From: Membranipora membranacea
Taxonomy: Eukaryota > Bryozoa > Gymnolaemata > Cheilostomatida > Membraniporidae
DNA length: 64,000 bases
NCBI GenBank assembly: GCA_914767715.1
Contig: OU612066.1
Span: 33,516,283 to 33,580,282, forward strand
Reading direction: 5' to 3'
The position numbers and the translations under genes were made by a program. Shown here piece by piece: positions 49,301 through 61,007 of the stretch. Within the stretch, counting starts at the first letter, position 1. Every line of letters begins with the position of its first letter. The notes under the pieces were generated by a model. That model was not told where the DNA came from, searched no databases, and saw only the letters and a program-made list of their open reading frames with translations.

Positions 49301-52300
49301 ACAGGAAGCATATGTCGTTATGGTACACACAATATTTGATGGCACGGTATACTGATCACATTTTATACTTCATTAGTTCATTTTCTGTAAAATTCACCGG
49401 TTGAACCCAGTTGTAGTGGTCATATTTAAAAATAAGAAGGTGTTTTATAATTCATAAATTACATTTATGTGAAGACAACTCCTATTCTGACCTATGCTCT
49501 ACAGTGAAAAAGTGAATAGCGCATTGACGTTGTGACATGAGGAATGCACTGAATTAGGGAAGACGCTCTAGTAATTTCCAGTCTAGAGTATTTATATGTT
49601 TATGGGCGCACTGAATAGCAAATAAAGTGTATTTGTTATTATGGTGTTAAAAGTCGTCCCTAACAGTGAATCATTTTGCACACTTTGCTTTGAGACCGAA
49701 AATTTCAGGTTAGAGGTGTATTTTTCTCTTTTTTATAATCCAATAATAATTCGGAAAATATATGGATGCGCTTCACGCACTTCCAATTGAAAGTGACAAT
49801 CAATCGCACTGTGATATACTGTTTTGCAGACATGGTACTTGCCATGTAATTGATTATTGTTAATCTGCTGCAGAATTCAAGAACAAATGAACACTAATAC
49901 CATGAAATTGTTAGAATGGACATTGTAAGTTAGTGAAAGGGAGGTGAGTGGGTAATTTTGCGGAGTTTAATCTATTAACTGTAAATGCTGTGACATATTT
50001 CCTGTTTGACAGTTGGGAATCAGATTCCTTTGTTTAGTCTTAGTTGGTTGAGAGAGGACAACTTCTCATTTCTAGTCAACCGGATAATATGTCTTGTCTT
50101 GAGTTTGATTGCCAAGACAGAGAAAGAGAGAGTATCATAAGGGCAGAAAAATCTTTTTTTCGTGCCACAACTTTATTTTTCACCAGATACAAAGAAAATA
50201 CAAAGAAAATATTAAGAAATAGCAAAAATTTCTTCACTTATATCAATATTAATATCCAAATATCATGCCATCAAATTGTGATTTTTTTTTATTTCATTGG
50301 ATATCCAACTGAAAGACTACTGTGGTTGTTTATGTCTGCCTCTGATAATGAGAATCAGTCGATAGAGTCTGATCTCTTCGTCACTATCAAACTAGGATCC
50401 TTAGTGGAAAGTTCATCATTGTTATTTCAAATTTATTATTCACAGATGTTCAAAAGTCGCTGGCTGTACAAATGCCGAAACTCATCAACAAGCAGACTTT
50501 GATACAATATATAATGCTACCAAAGGGAGTTACACAAAGTGGAGTGTAGATTGCGAAGACAAGCTTTGCGCTCTTGTGCAACAGGTATGCTTCAAACTGT
50601 ATAACATGTAAAATGTTAAGAATGATAAGGACCGAAATAGCTTCCTTAATCTGGCACACCAAAGCGCAAATAAATATAATAAGAATAACTTTACATAGTT
50701 TCTTAAAGCACTTATAATCTTCTGTTTTCTATAATTTCACAGCACAATTCACATTCAAGAACACTCTGCAGTGCATCTAGACTTTAATTATGAGAATTAG
50801 CGATTGAAAATGAAATGAAATGTTAAAATAAAAGCCTACCCAAAGACCAATGCATGTTATAGTCAGGCGGTTACTTATGACTTAGTACTGTCATTCTCTC
50901 TATTCTACTCTATTCGGCACGAGATATTGATGTGGAAAAAGTGCCTCCCATAAAGAAAGGTAACTCCCATTTTCTGCATTGTGATTTAAAAGTTTCCCGG
51001 AAGTGCTTTGTTTCTTGTATTGCACATCCAGGAGACTCTTACATCGTAATACAGGGAATGGGAGTTACCTTCCCTTATGGGAGGCACTTTTTCCACATCA
51101 ATATCTCATGCCAAGTAGAGCAATCGATTTTTTCACCATGGAAATCTGACAAAACTAGATCATAAGTAACTGCCTGACTATAACATGCGTTGGTCTTTGG
51201 GTATTTAAATTAACGATAAACTAAAGGTTGAAAGTTTGCTGATAATTGTATTTCAATTGAGCAAAATATTAAACAGACTCTCATCTTATCTCCCTGTTCA
51301 ACTGGTATTCAGTTAAGAAGTACAAATGACTCTCATTTTACCGAAACTCATTTAAGAAGTTTCAAGTTTTATTTTCAACATCACATCAGGGAGGAATTGC
51401 ATTAAATTTTGTAATCACTTAGTTCCCATGCATCCATCCATTCCCATTTTTGTTCCCATGCATCAATGTCACAACAATTTTAGGGGCTAACAAATCATGG
51501 AAATAACATTGGTTCCTTCATTTTCTTTGGGATATTCAATGCATTTAAGCGGCGCGGCATATCAGTTATCAACAAAGACTGTGACGCGGCAGTCCCTGGT
51601 GCGAAACCAAACCAAAGCAGATATATTTGAAGTTACATCATCATGTGAACTGTAAGCATTCAGCATTTTGTACCAAATTGAGAGAGAGCAATTTCATTCC
51701 AAGTGCCAAATCTATGCATGGGAACTTAGTGAATTGAAAGTATTGTTTGAAAACTTAAATGCTATATTCAAAGTTTTTTCGAAGTGGTTTCTAACTAATT
51801 AGAAGTAGAAGATTAACGCCAGTATTGGAAACAATACCGTATTATCACAAATCCTCATTGAGTAGATCGTCACAGATCACACATCAATCATCGCATCACA
51901 TCACCACTGTACAACACAGAGGTCTTCAGCTAGAAACCATGAGTCAAGCGCTGTTTCGATGACTTCTCTGGTGCAACATCCTCATGGTTGGCCCCAGCAG
52001 CATGAAGCCACACCTGTGTGTTGATGAGCATCTCAATCAATCTCATCCATCCCTCAGTGCTTTGTTGACAACCTGTGTCTGTAAAAATGAGACGGGTCAA
52101 ACATGCTGTAGCTATGTAGAGAAATCAGTAAAGTCCACTTATAGTATGATGAATAAACTGACAGCTGTTGTACCTACATCTGTTTTTTTCACAGCAAGGA
52201 ACACTCAGGAAAAAGGTTAAAGCTGAAATAGCAAGACTTGCATCTGTATCTGAAAATATGTTGGGGAATGAGGCTAACTCAGTGGCAGATCTGAGTAAAA

Positions 52301-55300
52301 CGCTGAGCAAACTGATTCCGATAGACGACAAGGTAACAAAGCTGAAAGCTGACATTGGAGTTTATGGTGTGGGTGCAAGCAAACTTAGTAAACCTCAGTT
52401 CCTACGAGTTGTGAAAGAATCAATCAACACACAAGGTATGTTTTCACCTGTGTTGTCATGATATATTGTCACATGAGCTCCAATAGCTCACTGTGGTATA
52501 TTGGTGGCACATTCACCTTTTTCGCAATTTTCACACGCCACACCGCGCAAAATTGACATGTGTGTTCTTATCCATCATGGAAAGTACCTTGGTTGGATAT
52601 ATTTTCTCTTTTCTACACTCTCTAACTATTTTTAGTATTTTTATCCTCTTCTATCATCATCATCAACTTTCATCTGGTGATTTGGTCAGTCACCTTAATC
52701 CTGCGTTAAAAACCTAAAAGTTTTTCCCACGAGCAGTGAGGGCACACCCCTTTGGCACCCTCCCTTAATGGATTTTCAGCAATGAAAGATATAAACCTGA
52801 CAGTCCAGTAGAATTTATTGGTGTGAAAATAGACATTTGCAACAGTGTTTAAGTTTAGGAGTTCTTATTGAAAACAAAATATGTCTTGAAACTCAGATGT
52901 AAATTTATAACAAAAGCAAGTCAGAGCATGTTTATCATCAGAACCTCTTAGTATCAGTATACAAAGTCTTTAGACTTCATGTTATTCAAGAGTTTCTTTT
53001 GTATCAATGCTCTCTATAATGCAATACAATACAGTTGAATCGGAGTGACAATTTTTGTTGGATGGAAAAATAATTTTCTGAGGTTGTTTAAAAGTTTTGT
53101 TGTCTTGTATTAGTTGCATGAAAATTATGCGGCCTGAGTCCTTGATCCATGCCGAAAATTGCCTGCATTTTTGTTTGCTCCCCCTCCACAGGCCAAAGGG
53201 ATCAAGAATAAATCCCCATTGGGATTGTCTTGTTATGTGCCCATGGCAACAGTTTGTACCTCATGTACGCTAAAAAGCTGCAGGAGGCAATTTGTGAGAA
53301 GTATGAGTTTGAGCAACATTGAGCCATAAGATGGTGCTTCCAATATCAATAATATCTCAGACTCAGTAGACATCGCCTACATCAATCATCAATAATCTCT
53401 CAGACTCAGTAGACATCGCTTACATCAATCATCAATAATCTCTCAGACTCAGTAGACATCGCTTACATCAATCAAAATATAACTTATGTCAGACATCACT
53501 GATTAGAAACTTAACATTAAGCTGCTTATGACCACCTGGGAGTGAACAATTACTGCAAAGATGCCGTAGCCGCAGTAGGAGCGAAGAAATTCTCATTGCA
53601 GGCAAACCTCAACTGACTTGATCAAGGATCAAACCCGCTCCTATCATGCCAGTGACCTGAAGAGCTAGTTTTTTTCATCAACTCATGTTTAACATAAATC
53701 TAATGAGTACAACGGAGAGTAACGGAGTAGTTAGCTGCCCCAGCCAATCACAGAATGTGCTGAGTTACATCATAATACAGGACATAGTAGTTATCTTTCC
53801 TGATTATGAGATACCACCATCAATCATTCATAACCAAAGACCTTCATAGCTATTCATTATTGAAACTTACCTTACTTTATCATAAGCAACTGCCTGACCA
53901 TACATTGATCCTAGTGAAATATTTGAAGAAGATTTTGTCCGAGCAGAGAGTCATTGGGTGGTAAAAGTTTTAAGTTGTCTTTCCATACTTTATATGCATC
54001 ATGTGCCCAAAGGCTGGGCCAAGCTAAAAGATGAGTAGCCACATTCTAAGCAGGGAACATAATATTACCAAAGTTGTTCCAATTTAGAAGTATACATTTG
54101 AAGGCACTGCATTTGAAATTATCAAAATAATGTAATTTTGGAAATTCGCGGTACAACTTAGGACAACTTACTTCCTGACTTATGAAAATTTTGACGGAAG
54201 TATTAGTTTTAAAATAAGTTGAAATAGCCAGTTTTCCAAAATTTCTCTCACATATGGTAAAACAAAGGTTTTGCATTTTTTGTTCCATAATAAAAAATCA
54301 AAATAAGAAAACTGACTTTTTGTGTTTTGATTTTCTTACTGTTTGAAACCAAAATATAAAAGTGAATTCGGTTTCCATATTTTAATTGTCATCACAAAAT
54401 AGCAAGCAATAACATTAACAAAGAGCCCAGGATAATTTTGTTTTCATTTTTTTTGCAAAAAAACCTAATAGCAAAAATTGCAAATGGATACCAAAAAGAT
54501 CCCAATTTGCTTTGTAAAGGCATGGGGTTAAACCAAAAATCCTTGATGAGGGTAGCTTAAGTGCTCAGGCGTTTCTGATGCTGACATTATCAATTACTCT
54601 ATCACTCTATCACTCGACATGCCAATCAATGGCATACCACAAGCAGCAGCACATTTGCGACAGCCAAGGAACTGCAGCCCACAAAATTTGCATTTGCAAC
54701 TGGCAAATAGCTCTTATAAGCTCTTATATTTTAGTTTTGTTTTCGCTTTTTTTAACACAAAAATAAAAAACCAATAGAATTTGATTTTGACTTAATAATG
54801 GACAATCTTGCATCTCATTGCAATCACAAAAGGCTTGCAATGTTATCAGCATTTCCGGATAACATAATAAAAAAAAACACATACAAAACGTAGTTTGGTC
54901 CTAACATAAACAAAAAGCTAGAGCCTCAATAATCATAAAATATGCATGTATAGTAAGAATGCAAATTGTTATTTTTCAGGTGTCACATCTCCAAGCAGCA
55001 AACTGACACCAGATGCAGCGAAACAGACAACCAGTTTCTCCTCAACTGCCAAAGGACCACTCGACTATAAACCTGTCACTGAGCCGCCCACTAAACTCGA
55101 GCTCATCAAGTATAAGAAAACAACATCAGAATGTAATGCTGTTAGCTGGACAGATGATGTAATATTCTCTGCTCTACTGACAAACATGGTGTCCAGATAA
55201 GATATGGTGATGATCTGAAGCTGATAAAGAAAATAAACATTTCTGGAACAGTCTTGTCAGCTTACTCTTTAGGTGATAGACTCATCACTAGGATCTATGA

Positions 55301-56739
55301 AGATGGTAAAGTGAGCACATACATCGGTACAGAGAGTGATCCTCAACACACTCTACTACATCAGTATGAGGGCAACTACAGTAGTCATCTGTCTGTATCA
55401 GACGGTATAATAGCAGATATAGACAATGCTAATAAACAGCTGATGATCTACACAATCACAAGTAATCACCTGTATAACATTAAGATTAATGATACGAGTC
55501 GTCCTCATGGAGTACACATTCTACCAGGCGATAACAGTGTGCTCATGACTGACATTAATAAAGGAGAGGTGAAAAAGTATAAGCTGCAGGCCGGTAAACA
55601 GCAGCCTGTGTGGAGATGTACAGGTCTGAGTTTTCCTAGAGGTATAACATCTGATCAGTTTGGACTCATCTATGTGGTGTCCTTGGGAGAGAAGAAGATA
55701 TACCAGATCTCATCTACAGGTTATTATTACTATCTCATTGTTTGGGTTGAGTATGGGTGACATTAGACTGAAACAACAGGCCTGCTACCACTCCCGACGG
55801 GCCGAGCGAAGCGAGGCCTGGAGGGCACCGAAGGGCCGTCGAGCACAAAGATAGAGACTGTTGTTTCAGTCTAGGGTGACATACAGTGGTAATTATGAAT
55901 ATCATTACACTGATGAGCATTCCTCGGGCATAATTATATGTAGATATTATAAATGTACATAAAAATCTAATTGAGGAATTTTAGGATTATTTTTGCTTGA
56001 TTAGGGCATCATTTTCATCAATCGGCAAATTTTCCTCTTCAACATAGAGAATTTTTGGTGTTGAATTATTTAGCATGTTGGCACTGATTTAAGGTGGTGT
56101 ATGTTGGCGTTAGCAGGGTAATTCTGTATTCAATATCACTCGGTATATTAGGAAAAAGCTCTATTGACAAATAGTATTAGAAAAATATGTAATGACCTCA
56201 ATCCACTAGAAAAAAACTAAATTATATACATGACATAAATATCCGAACGCTCTCAGATCAGACGTATGGAATTTGCTGCATGTTTTCTAAAATTGATTTA
56301 ATTCAGCTGGTTTGGGAGTTATCTACCCTCATCTAACAGTCTGGCTGGGTCATCATTGATGAGCGAAAACTCTAAATCCAGACAAAATTGGCAATGCTGA
56401 TATTGTGCCAACAACTTGGGATCAACTCTTCTTTTGCCATAATCCTTCGGAATGAGATTCACATGGATAGTAAAAGTGCTGTCAGTGATTTCTGGCCCAA
56501 CACAGTTTCGTGTTTTGTTTCGCAAAACCCAATGACAAGCTTTTGGTGTTAGGATGAAAGTAAGATATTACTACCCTAATAAAACCCTATTTTAAACGAT
56601 AGGTGAGAAGATAAGAAAACTCACTCATGCATCTCTTGGGGATATCGGTGGATTTTATGGCCTTCATGATGTGACAATAAGAGGAGATAAAATGGCGGTG
56701 TGTGGAGGTAAAGGAGCTGCTCTCTACAAACTGAAGTAA
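46374..56739 (+). CDS. Cys-rich finger, coiled-coil-like and NHL/beta-propeller protein (gene B)
   Basis: Five exons: 46374-46678, 50446-50584, 52195-52435, 54980-55719 and 56603-56739 (TAA). All borders are GT/AG and all phases agree. An acceptor-like TTTCGCTAG just before the ATG suggests a 5' UTR intron. Exons 1-2 encode C-x4-C-x7-C-x2-C-x4-C-x2-C-x5-C (VCEMEAC ... WCDICSNAICHQC), a probable zinc finger. Exon 3 is helical (KVKAEIARLASVSENML). Exon 4 has a linker and then propeller blades (HLSVSDGIIADIDNANKQLM, FPRGITSDQFGLIYVVS). Exon 5 gives the last strand. The order recalls TRIM-NHL proteins, though no classical RING is seen. Exon 4 contains a one-base frame break between 55170 and 55185 (FSALL then DKHGVQIRYGDD), either a sequencing error or a disabling change. 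Introns hold repeats at 47387, 50839, 53345 and 55764. It is paralogous to gene A at 1.3 kb. Confidence 0.72.
47387..49634. mobile_element. Foldback element H in intron 1 of gene B
   Basis: Arms of about 430-450 bp (47387-47835 and 49205-49634) are inverted copies sharing CATAAACATATAAATACTCT, CGGTGAATTTTACAGAA and ATGCACCATTTTTCATAC-type phrases. The centre (about 1.37 kb) has no coding character. The arms are diverged at the tips, so exact ends and a target duplication cannot be fixed. Confidence 0.7.
50837..51203. mobile_element. 363-bp palindromic MITE, TA duplication, intron 2 of gene B
   Basis: CCCAAAGACCAATGCATGTT starts at 50839 and its complement ends at 51201, with TA outside both. 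The arms extend through TATAGTCAGGC and, after a gap, GAAAAAGTGCCTCCCATAA. Part of the arm recurs near 53820-53910, a second degraded copy in intron 3. Confidence 0.88.
53345..53473. repeat. 43-bp tandem repeat, 3 copies, intron 3 of gene B
   Basis: The unit is ATCAATAATCTCTCAGACTC then AGTAGACATCGCTTACATCAATC. Three copies are nearly identical. Confidence 0.92.
55755..55882. mobile_element. 110-bp GC-rich inverted-repeat element with 9-bp duplication, intron 4 of gene B
   Basis: TAGACTGAAACAACAG (55764) and CTGTTGTTTCAGTCTA (to 55873) are perfect 16-bp inverted ends. An exact 9-bp direct repeat GGGTGACAT flanks it (55755-55763, 55874-55882). The core is strongly GC-rich (GGGCCGAGCGAAGCGAGGCC) in an AT-rich setting. 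A 9-bp duplication fits Mutator-like elements. Confidence 0.85.
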
Positions 56740-57348
56740 AGGTTAGTACCATATAATACCTTTCCATGTCATGTATGATGACTGTATCACCTCCAGAATG
56801 CTGTCTCAGCATCAAGTAGCTAATGTTGCAGATTGTGCGGACATAGCCATTTGTTGTCATATTTAAACCACAGAAAGGTGTCAACTAAACAAAGTACAAA
56901 AATAACTTTTTAGTTGCATATAAAAATAACCTATATTTTTTAGGGTTCAAACCTGAGTGGGGAAACTTGGTGAAGAGATCGGCAGCTGTAAGCACATGAA
57001 TTGAAAAGCTGTGTTGAGGCGAACAGACAGACCTAATTTATCTGGATTAACCATATTTGTTAGCACATTTTTAAGGCTGTAAGTTACAGGAGTTATAAAC
57101 AATTAGTCATCTGACATTGATTCCTTATGAAGGGCATGGTAGGATCCCTGCTGGATTAATAACCCAGTGAAGGGCGGATGAGTCTCACACAGACCAACGG
57201 CCACTCCCTGCAACTGCTGACAGCTCCAGTCGTCAAGGTATCCTTGCCATTGGACCCAGTTATCAGCAGCCAAGCCAGTGGGGCTTCGGGGTGAATCTTA
57301 GTTCCACTATAATCCACGCACAGCTTCAGCTTGCACCTGACGCTCTCG

Positions 57349-58661
57349 CTAATAGGATGCCCTGAGAAGTTCATCAAAATAGTCCGCCTATTACATGATG
57401 ATATGTCAGCATCAGTATTAGTTGATGGGGAAGCATCAGAAAAGTTTGCTGTGAAAACTGGAGTCAAACAAGGCTGTGTGATTGCTCCGACACTATTTTC
57501 TATATTCCTACTGGCTGTCTTGCATCTCGTGCGTCAGAGGCTACCAACCGGAGTCAGAATCCAGTACAGGATCGACGAACTATTCAATCTACGCCGCCTC
57601 AAGGCCAAGACAATGACAACAAAGATCACCGTAACAGAGTTGCAGTATGCAGATGATAATGCAATTGTGGCCAATACTGAACACGATCTTCAGCTGGCTA
57701 TGGATGCTTTTGATTTCGCATACTCCACTCTGGGACTTCAGATGAACATCAAGAAAACTCAAGTTCTACATCAGCCCAAACCAGGGATACCGGCAGGCCA
57801 AGTCCAGAAGCCCGAAATATTAGTGAACGGTGAGCCACTGAATAATGTGGAAAACTTCACATATCTCGGAGGCTGCCTCTCAGCCAAAGCTGACATAGAT
57901 AAAGGCATAGAGCAGTGACTTCAAGCCGCTAGTATCGCGTTTGGACGCCTTCGAAAAAGAGTGTTTGACAACAAAGATCTCTACTCAAAAACAAAGCTGA
58001 AAGTGTACAAAGCAGTTATCATGCCTACACTCCTCTATGCCTCCGAAGCATGGGTAACCTACAGCAGAAACATAAAGAGTCTAGAAGAGTACCATCAAAG
58101 ATGCCTTCGCAGAATACTAAATATAAAGTGGACAGACAAACGCACCAACAACAGTGTGCATGACCAGTCAGGTATTCCAAGCGTAGAATCGTATATAATA
58201 TCTAACAAGCTCCGGTGGGCTGGTCATGTGGTGCGCATGGATAATGGTAGGCTGCCCAAACAGATCATGTATGGTGAACTCGGCAACGCTAAGAGGAAAC
58301 AGGGAGGACAACGCAAACGCTTCAAAGACAATCTAAAACACAATCTTAAACAATGCCATATTAACCCAGATAGATGGGAAGACAACGCTCGAAATCGCCC
58401 ACTATGGCGCTCAAAAATCAAAATGGGAGTAAAGATATTTGAAGATGACAGGAAAGAGCACCGTGAGGAGCTTCGTGCTGCTCGCAAACTGAGACAAGAG
58501 AGCTCATCCATAGACGAGAGTGATGCCTTCAAATGCACCCATTGTGGAAAACTATGTAGATCCAGGATAGGACTACACAGTCACTGAAGGACCCACAAAT
58601 AGCAAGCAGACATCATACTCTATACAGAGGGATTGCGAAGAGAGAGAGAGAGAGAGAGAGA
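57349..58661 (+). mobile_element. LINE reverse transcriptase, 5'-truncated, with C-terminal zinc finger
   Basis: It begins inside the reverse transcriptase (IGCPEKFIKIVRLLHDD), continues VKQGCVIAPTLFSIFL near 57460 and the catalytic box LQYADDNAIV near 57650, then FTYLGGCL and the RRILNIKW region. It ends with a C2H2-type finger CTHCGKLCRSRIGLHSH and TGA at 58585-58587. A TGA at 57916-57918 interrupts the frame once. The 3' end is a (GA)n tail at 58638-58661. It starts about 600 bases after the stop of gene B. Apart from the single stop and the 5' truncation the frame is well kept, so it is probably a fairly young copy. It is related in wording (AFGRLR, DNKD, LNIKW) to the LINE at 7.5-10.8 kb. 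Confidence 0.9.
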
Positions 58662-59196
58662 TGAGTACGTATACTTTGTATCATTACTGTTTGTGCATGA
58701 GCTCCTGATTTTATTTCCCATTTTATTTCCTGATTTTATTTACTGATTTTATCTCCGATTTCATTTACAATTTTATTTTCAATGTTATTTCTGACTTTTT
58801 AAATATATATAAATATTGAATATATGCTAAGGTATGTTAAACTTTTTTGAATTAAAATACTTTAAATAAAAAGAAAATTTTTACAATACCCTAAAGCTAA
58901 TATTTTGCTGTTAAGATTTGAGTAGATTGATGCTGGCTGTATTTTTTTTAAGTGCAAAATGAATGATTTCTTACTAGTGATGTATACCTTTGAATCTTAT
59001 AACGTTGATGACCCAAAAATAAATGTTTTGTGATGAAAGAGAAATGTAGTCAAGCCTCTGTTTCAACTGATTTTAATTCTGTATTCTGATTTGTAGAAGA
59101 TTTGACACCTAACTTGATAATTTTGCTTCACTTCTCTTGCTAGATTTACATGTCTTTCATACCAAGCAGCAGTTCAAAGTCCCTCAACATGTTTTC
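58662..59196. other. AT-rich spacer, no gene seen
   Basis: TTTTATTT-rich sequence after the LINE tail. Confidence 0.4.
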
Positions 59197-59306
59197 TGTT
59201 CGATGTTTTATTTCAAGCAGTCACCCATCCAAATACTAACTTGGCTCGATGTTGCTCAGCTTCAGTGGTCGGACGAGAACTTTTTCAATGTAATATGGCC
59301 ATAGAC
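59197..59306 (-). pseudogene. Degenerate 5S rRNA copy
   Basis: On the minus strand it reads GTCTATGGCCATATTACATT, GAAAAAGTTCTCGTCCGACC, ACTGAAGCTGAGCAACATCG, AGCCAAGTTAGTATTTGGAT and GGGTGACTGCTTG. This follows eukaryotic 5S rRNA from its 5' end through the internal promoter (A box near GAAGCTGAGCAACATC, C box near TTGGATGGGTGAC). About three bases are missing near GAAAA, and the last 25 bases have decayed. It is a pseudogene or the head of a 5S-derived SINE. Confidence 0.75.
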
Positions 59307-61007
59307 AATTAAGATGATGTTTTTTAGCAGTTAAAAGCTTGGATTTGGAAATTCAACAAGGGTGTGCAACTCTTTTTTCCATGTGTCATATTTATGTTTT
59401 GTCTCAAACAATCAATTGCTTGTCATTACTGAATGTCGAGATAACTCAGTATATTTTTTTATCAAAAATCACCTTACTCATTGGGACTACACTCCAACGA
59501 ATTTATATACTCTAGGGAGCCAGAAATGATGAACTCTTAAAATCTTTCAAGTCTCACAGAATATTATACACTTAATTGAAAAGAGAATGTCTCTGAATTG
59601 AAGACGCTTGCACAACATTTCTGAACTTTTTATTGAAGCATGTAAATTCTTCACCATTGACAGCCTTTATATACACAATCATGTAACTTGTTCTATAATT
59701 ATTTTAATGTATTATTTGTTGTACTGTATTTGATTTCTCTAGGAAAATAAGAATTTGCTTTATAAAAATGGCACATTTTAACCTTTGGTTCGATTATTTG
59801 TATCATCAAGTGACTAAATTAAATGAAATCAAACTAAACCATGGAGACTATGAGCATCAAATTGAGCATGCATGGAATCATCAAATAGAAAATATACCTT
59901 GTTAAAGTGGATACTGAATGAAGTTCTAACTTACTGTATGTTTTTCATGAGGCTCTAAGCTCTCATTTGAGCCATTGCACAAAACTCTACACCTACCACA
60001 GGCAGATCTGTTTATGCTCAAAGCTGATGCTTCATGAAAACAGTCATGGTCGCAGCTCATGACGTCACAAGCAGTGTTTTCTTAAATTACTGTGATACCG
60101 GATGTGAATAAATGGACTCGCTAGAACGTAGGATTCTTTGGTGACCAATTACATATCTTAGCTCCATTTAAGGGCCAATGAGAAAATTTTAGTCTGAGCT
60201 CCTATTCATTAAAATACATTACGGGTGTCAACTTTTCTTGCCAGTGGTATTGCTTCAGAGCAATCCAAATATTAGGGGAGTGATGATACAGATCCCCTCA
60301 AAAACTATGGAATGAGTGAATAAGATATCAGGCTACAATCACCTTTATTTTTATTCGATTTTTTTGCTAGGACAATGGATAATACAAACAGTAAAAACCA
60401 TTAGTGGCAAATGTTACACACTGTCTATGACGTCAGAAGGTCAAGGACATTTAAATGGTTTCTCAATATCACTGAATTTATTGACTGTTTGATGGAGATG
60501 TCATCTTTGAGCATCAGCAGATCTTGTTGTGGTAGGTGCAGAATCTTGTCCAATGGCTCATCTGAAAGCTCATCACCTAAAGTAAAACATGACAGCACTT
60601 AGAACTTCACTGGCAGTGGCCTTTAAAAGACATGCATTGACTTGGAAATTATGTGATAAAATTAAAATGACATGCACTCTTGAGTTCAACATTGCGCTTG
60701 AATTAAATGAGATTGTGTCTAAATAATTATAAGAAAAAACAGTGTCAGCTAGTTGAGAATTATCTATCCAAGCTTGTGAGCACATAACTCAGTAGTGGAG
60801 AGATAATGTGGTGACCCCGTAGCCTGGAATCCTACATATGTAAAGAAATAAGAGTGCCCAAAATGTGCTATGAAACAGAAAGTTGTGTATACTTAAAATA
60901 AAAGAAAAAACTGAGTTGTCTTAAATATGGGATATCGAGATATAGAATTGCCTGCAAGATGTTTCACTCAGTGCGGTTCATTTGTTTTCCGGTATATAAT
61001 GTGCAAT
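59307..61007. other. Intergenic, no supported gene
   Basis: AT-rich. A 63-codon plus frame at 60411-60602 and minus frames near 60573-60785 have no features. It probably includes the 3' UTR of the minus-strand channel gene. Confidence 0.4.

Noticed and set aside
56319-56525. 68-codon minus-strand frame in intron 4 of gene B
   Set aside because: No domain, no splice context and no repeat partner in the window.
57156-57467. 103-codon minus-strand frame upstream of the LINE at 57.35 kb
   Set aside because: Half of it is the exact shadow of the LINE reverse transcriptase on the plus strand; the rest shows no domain.
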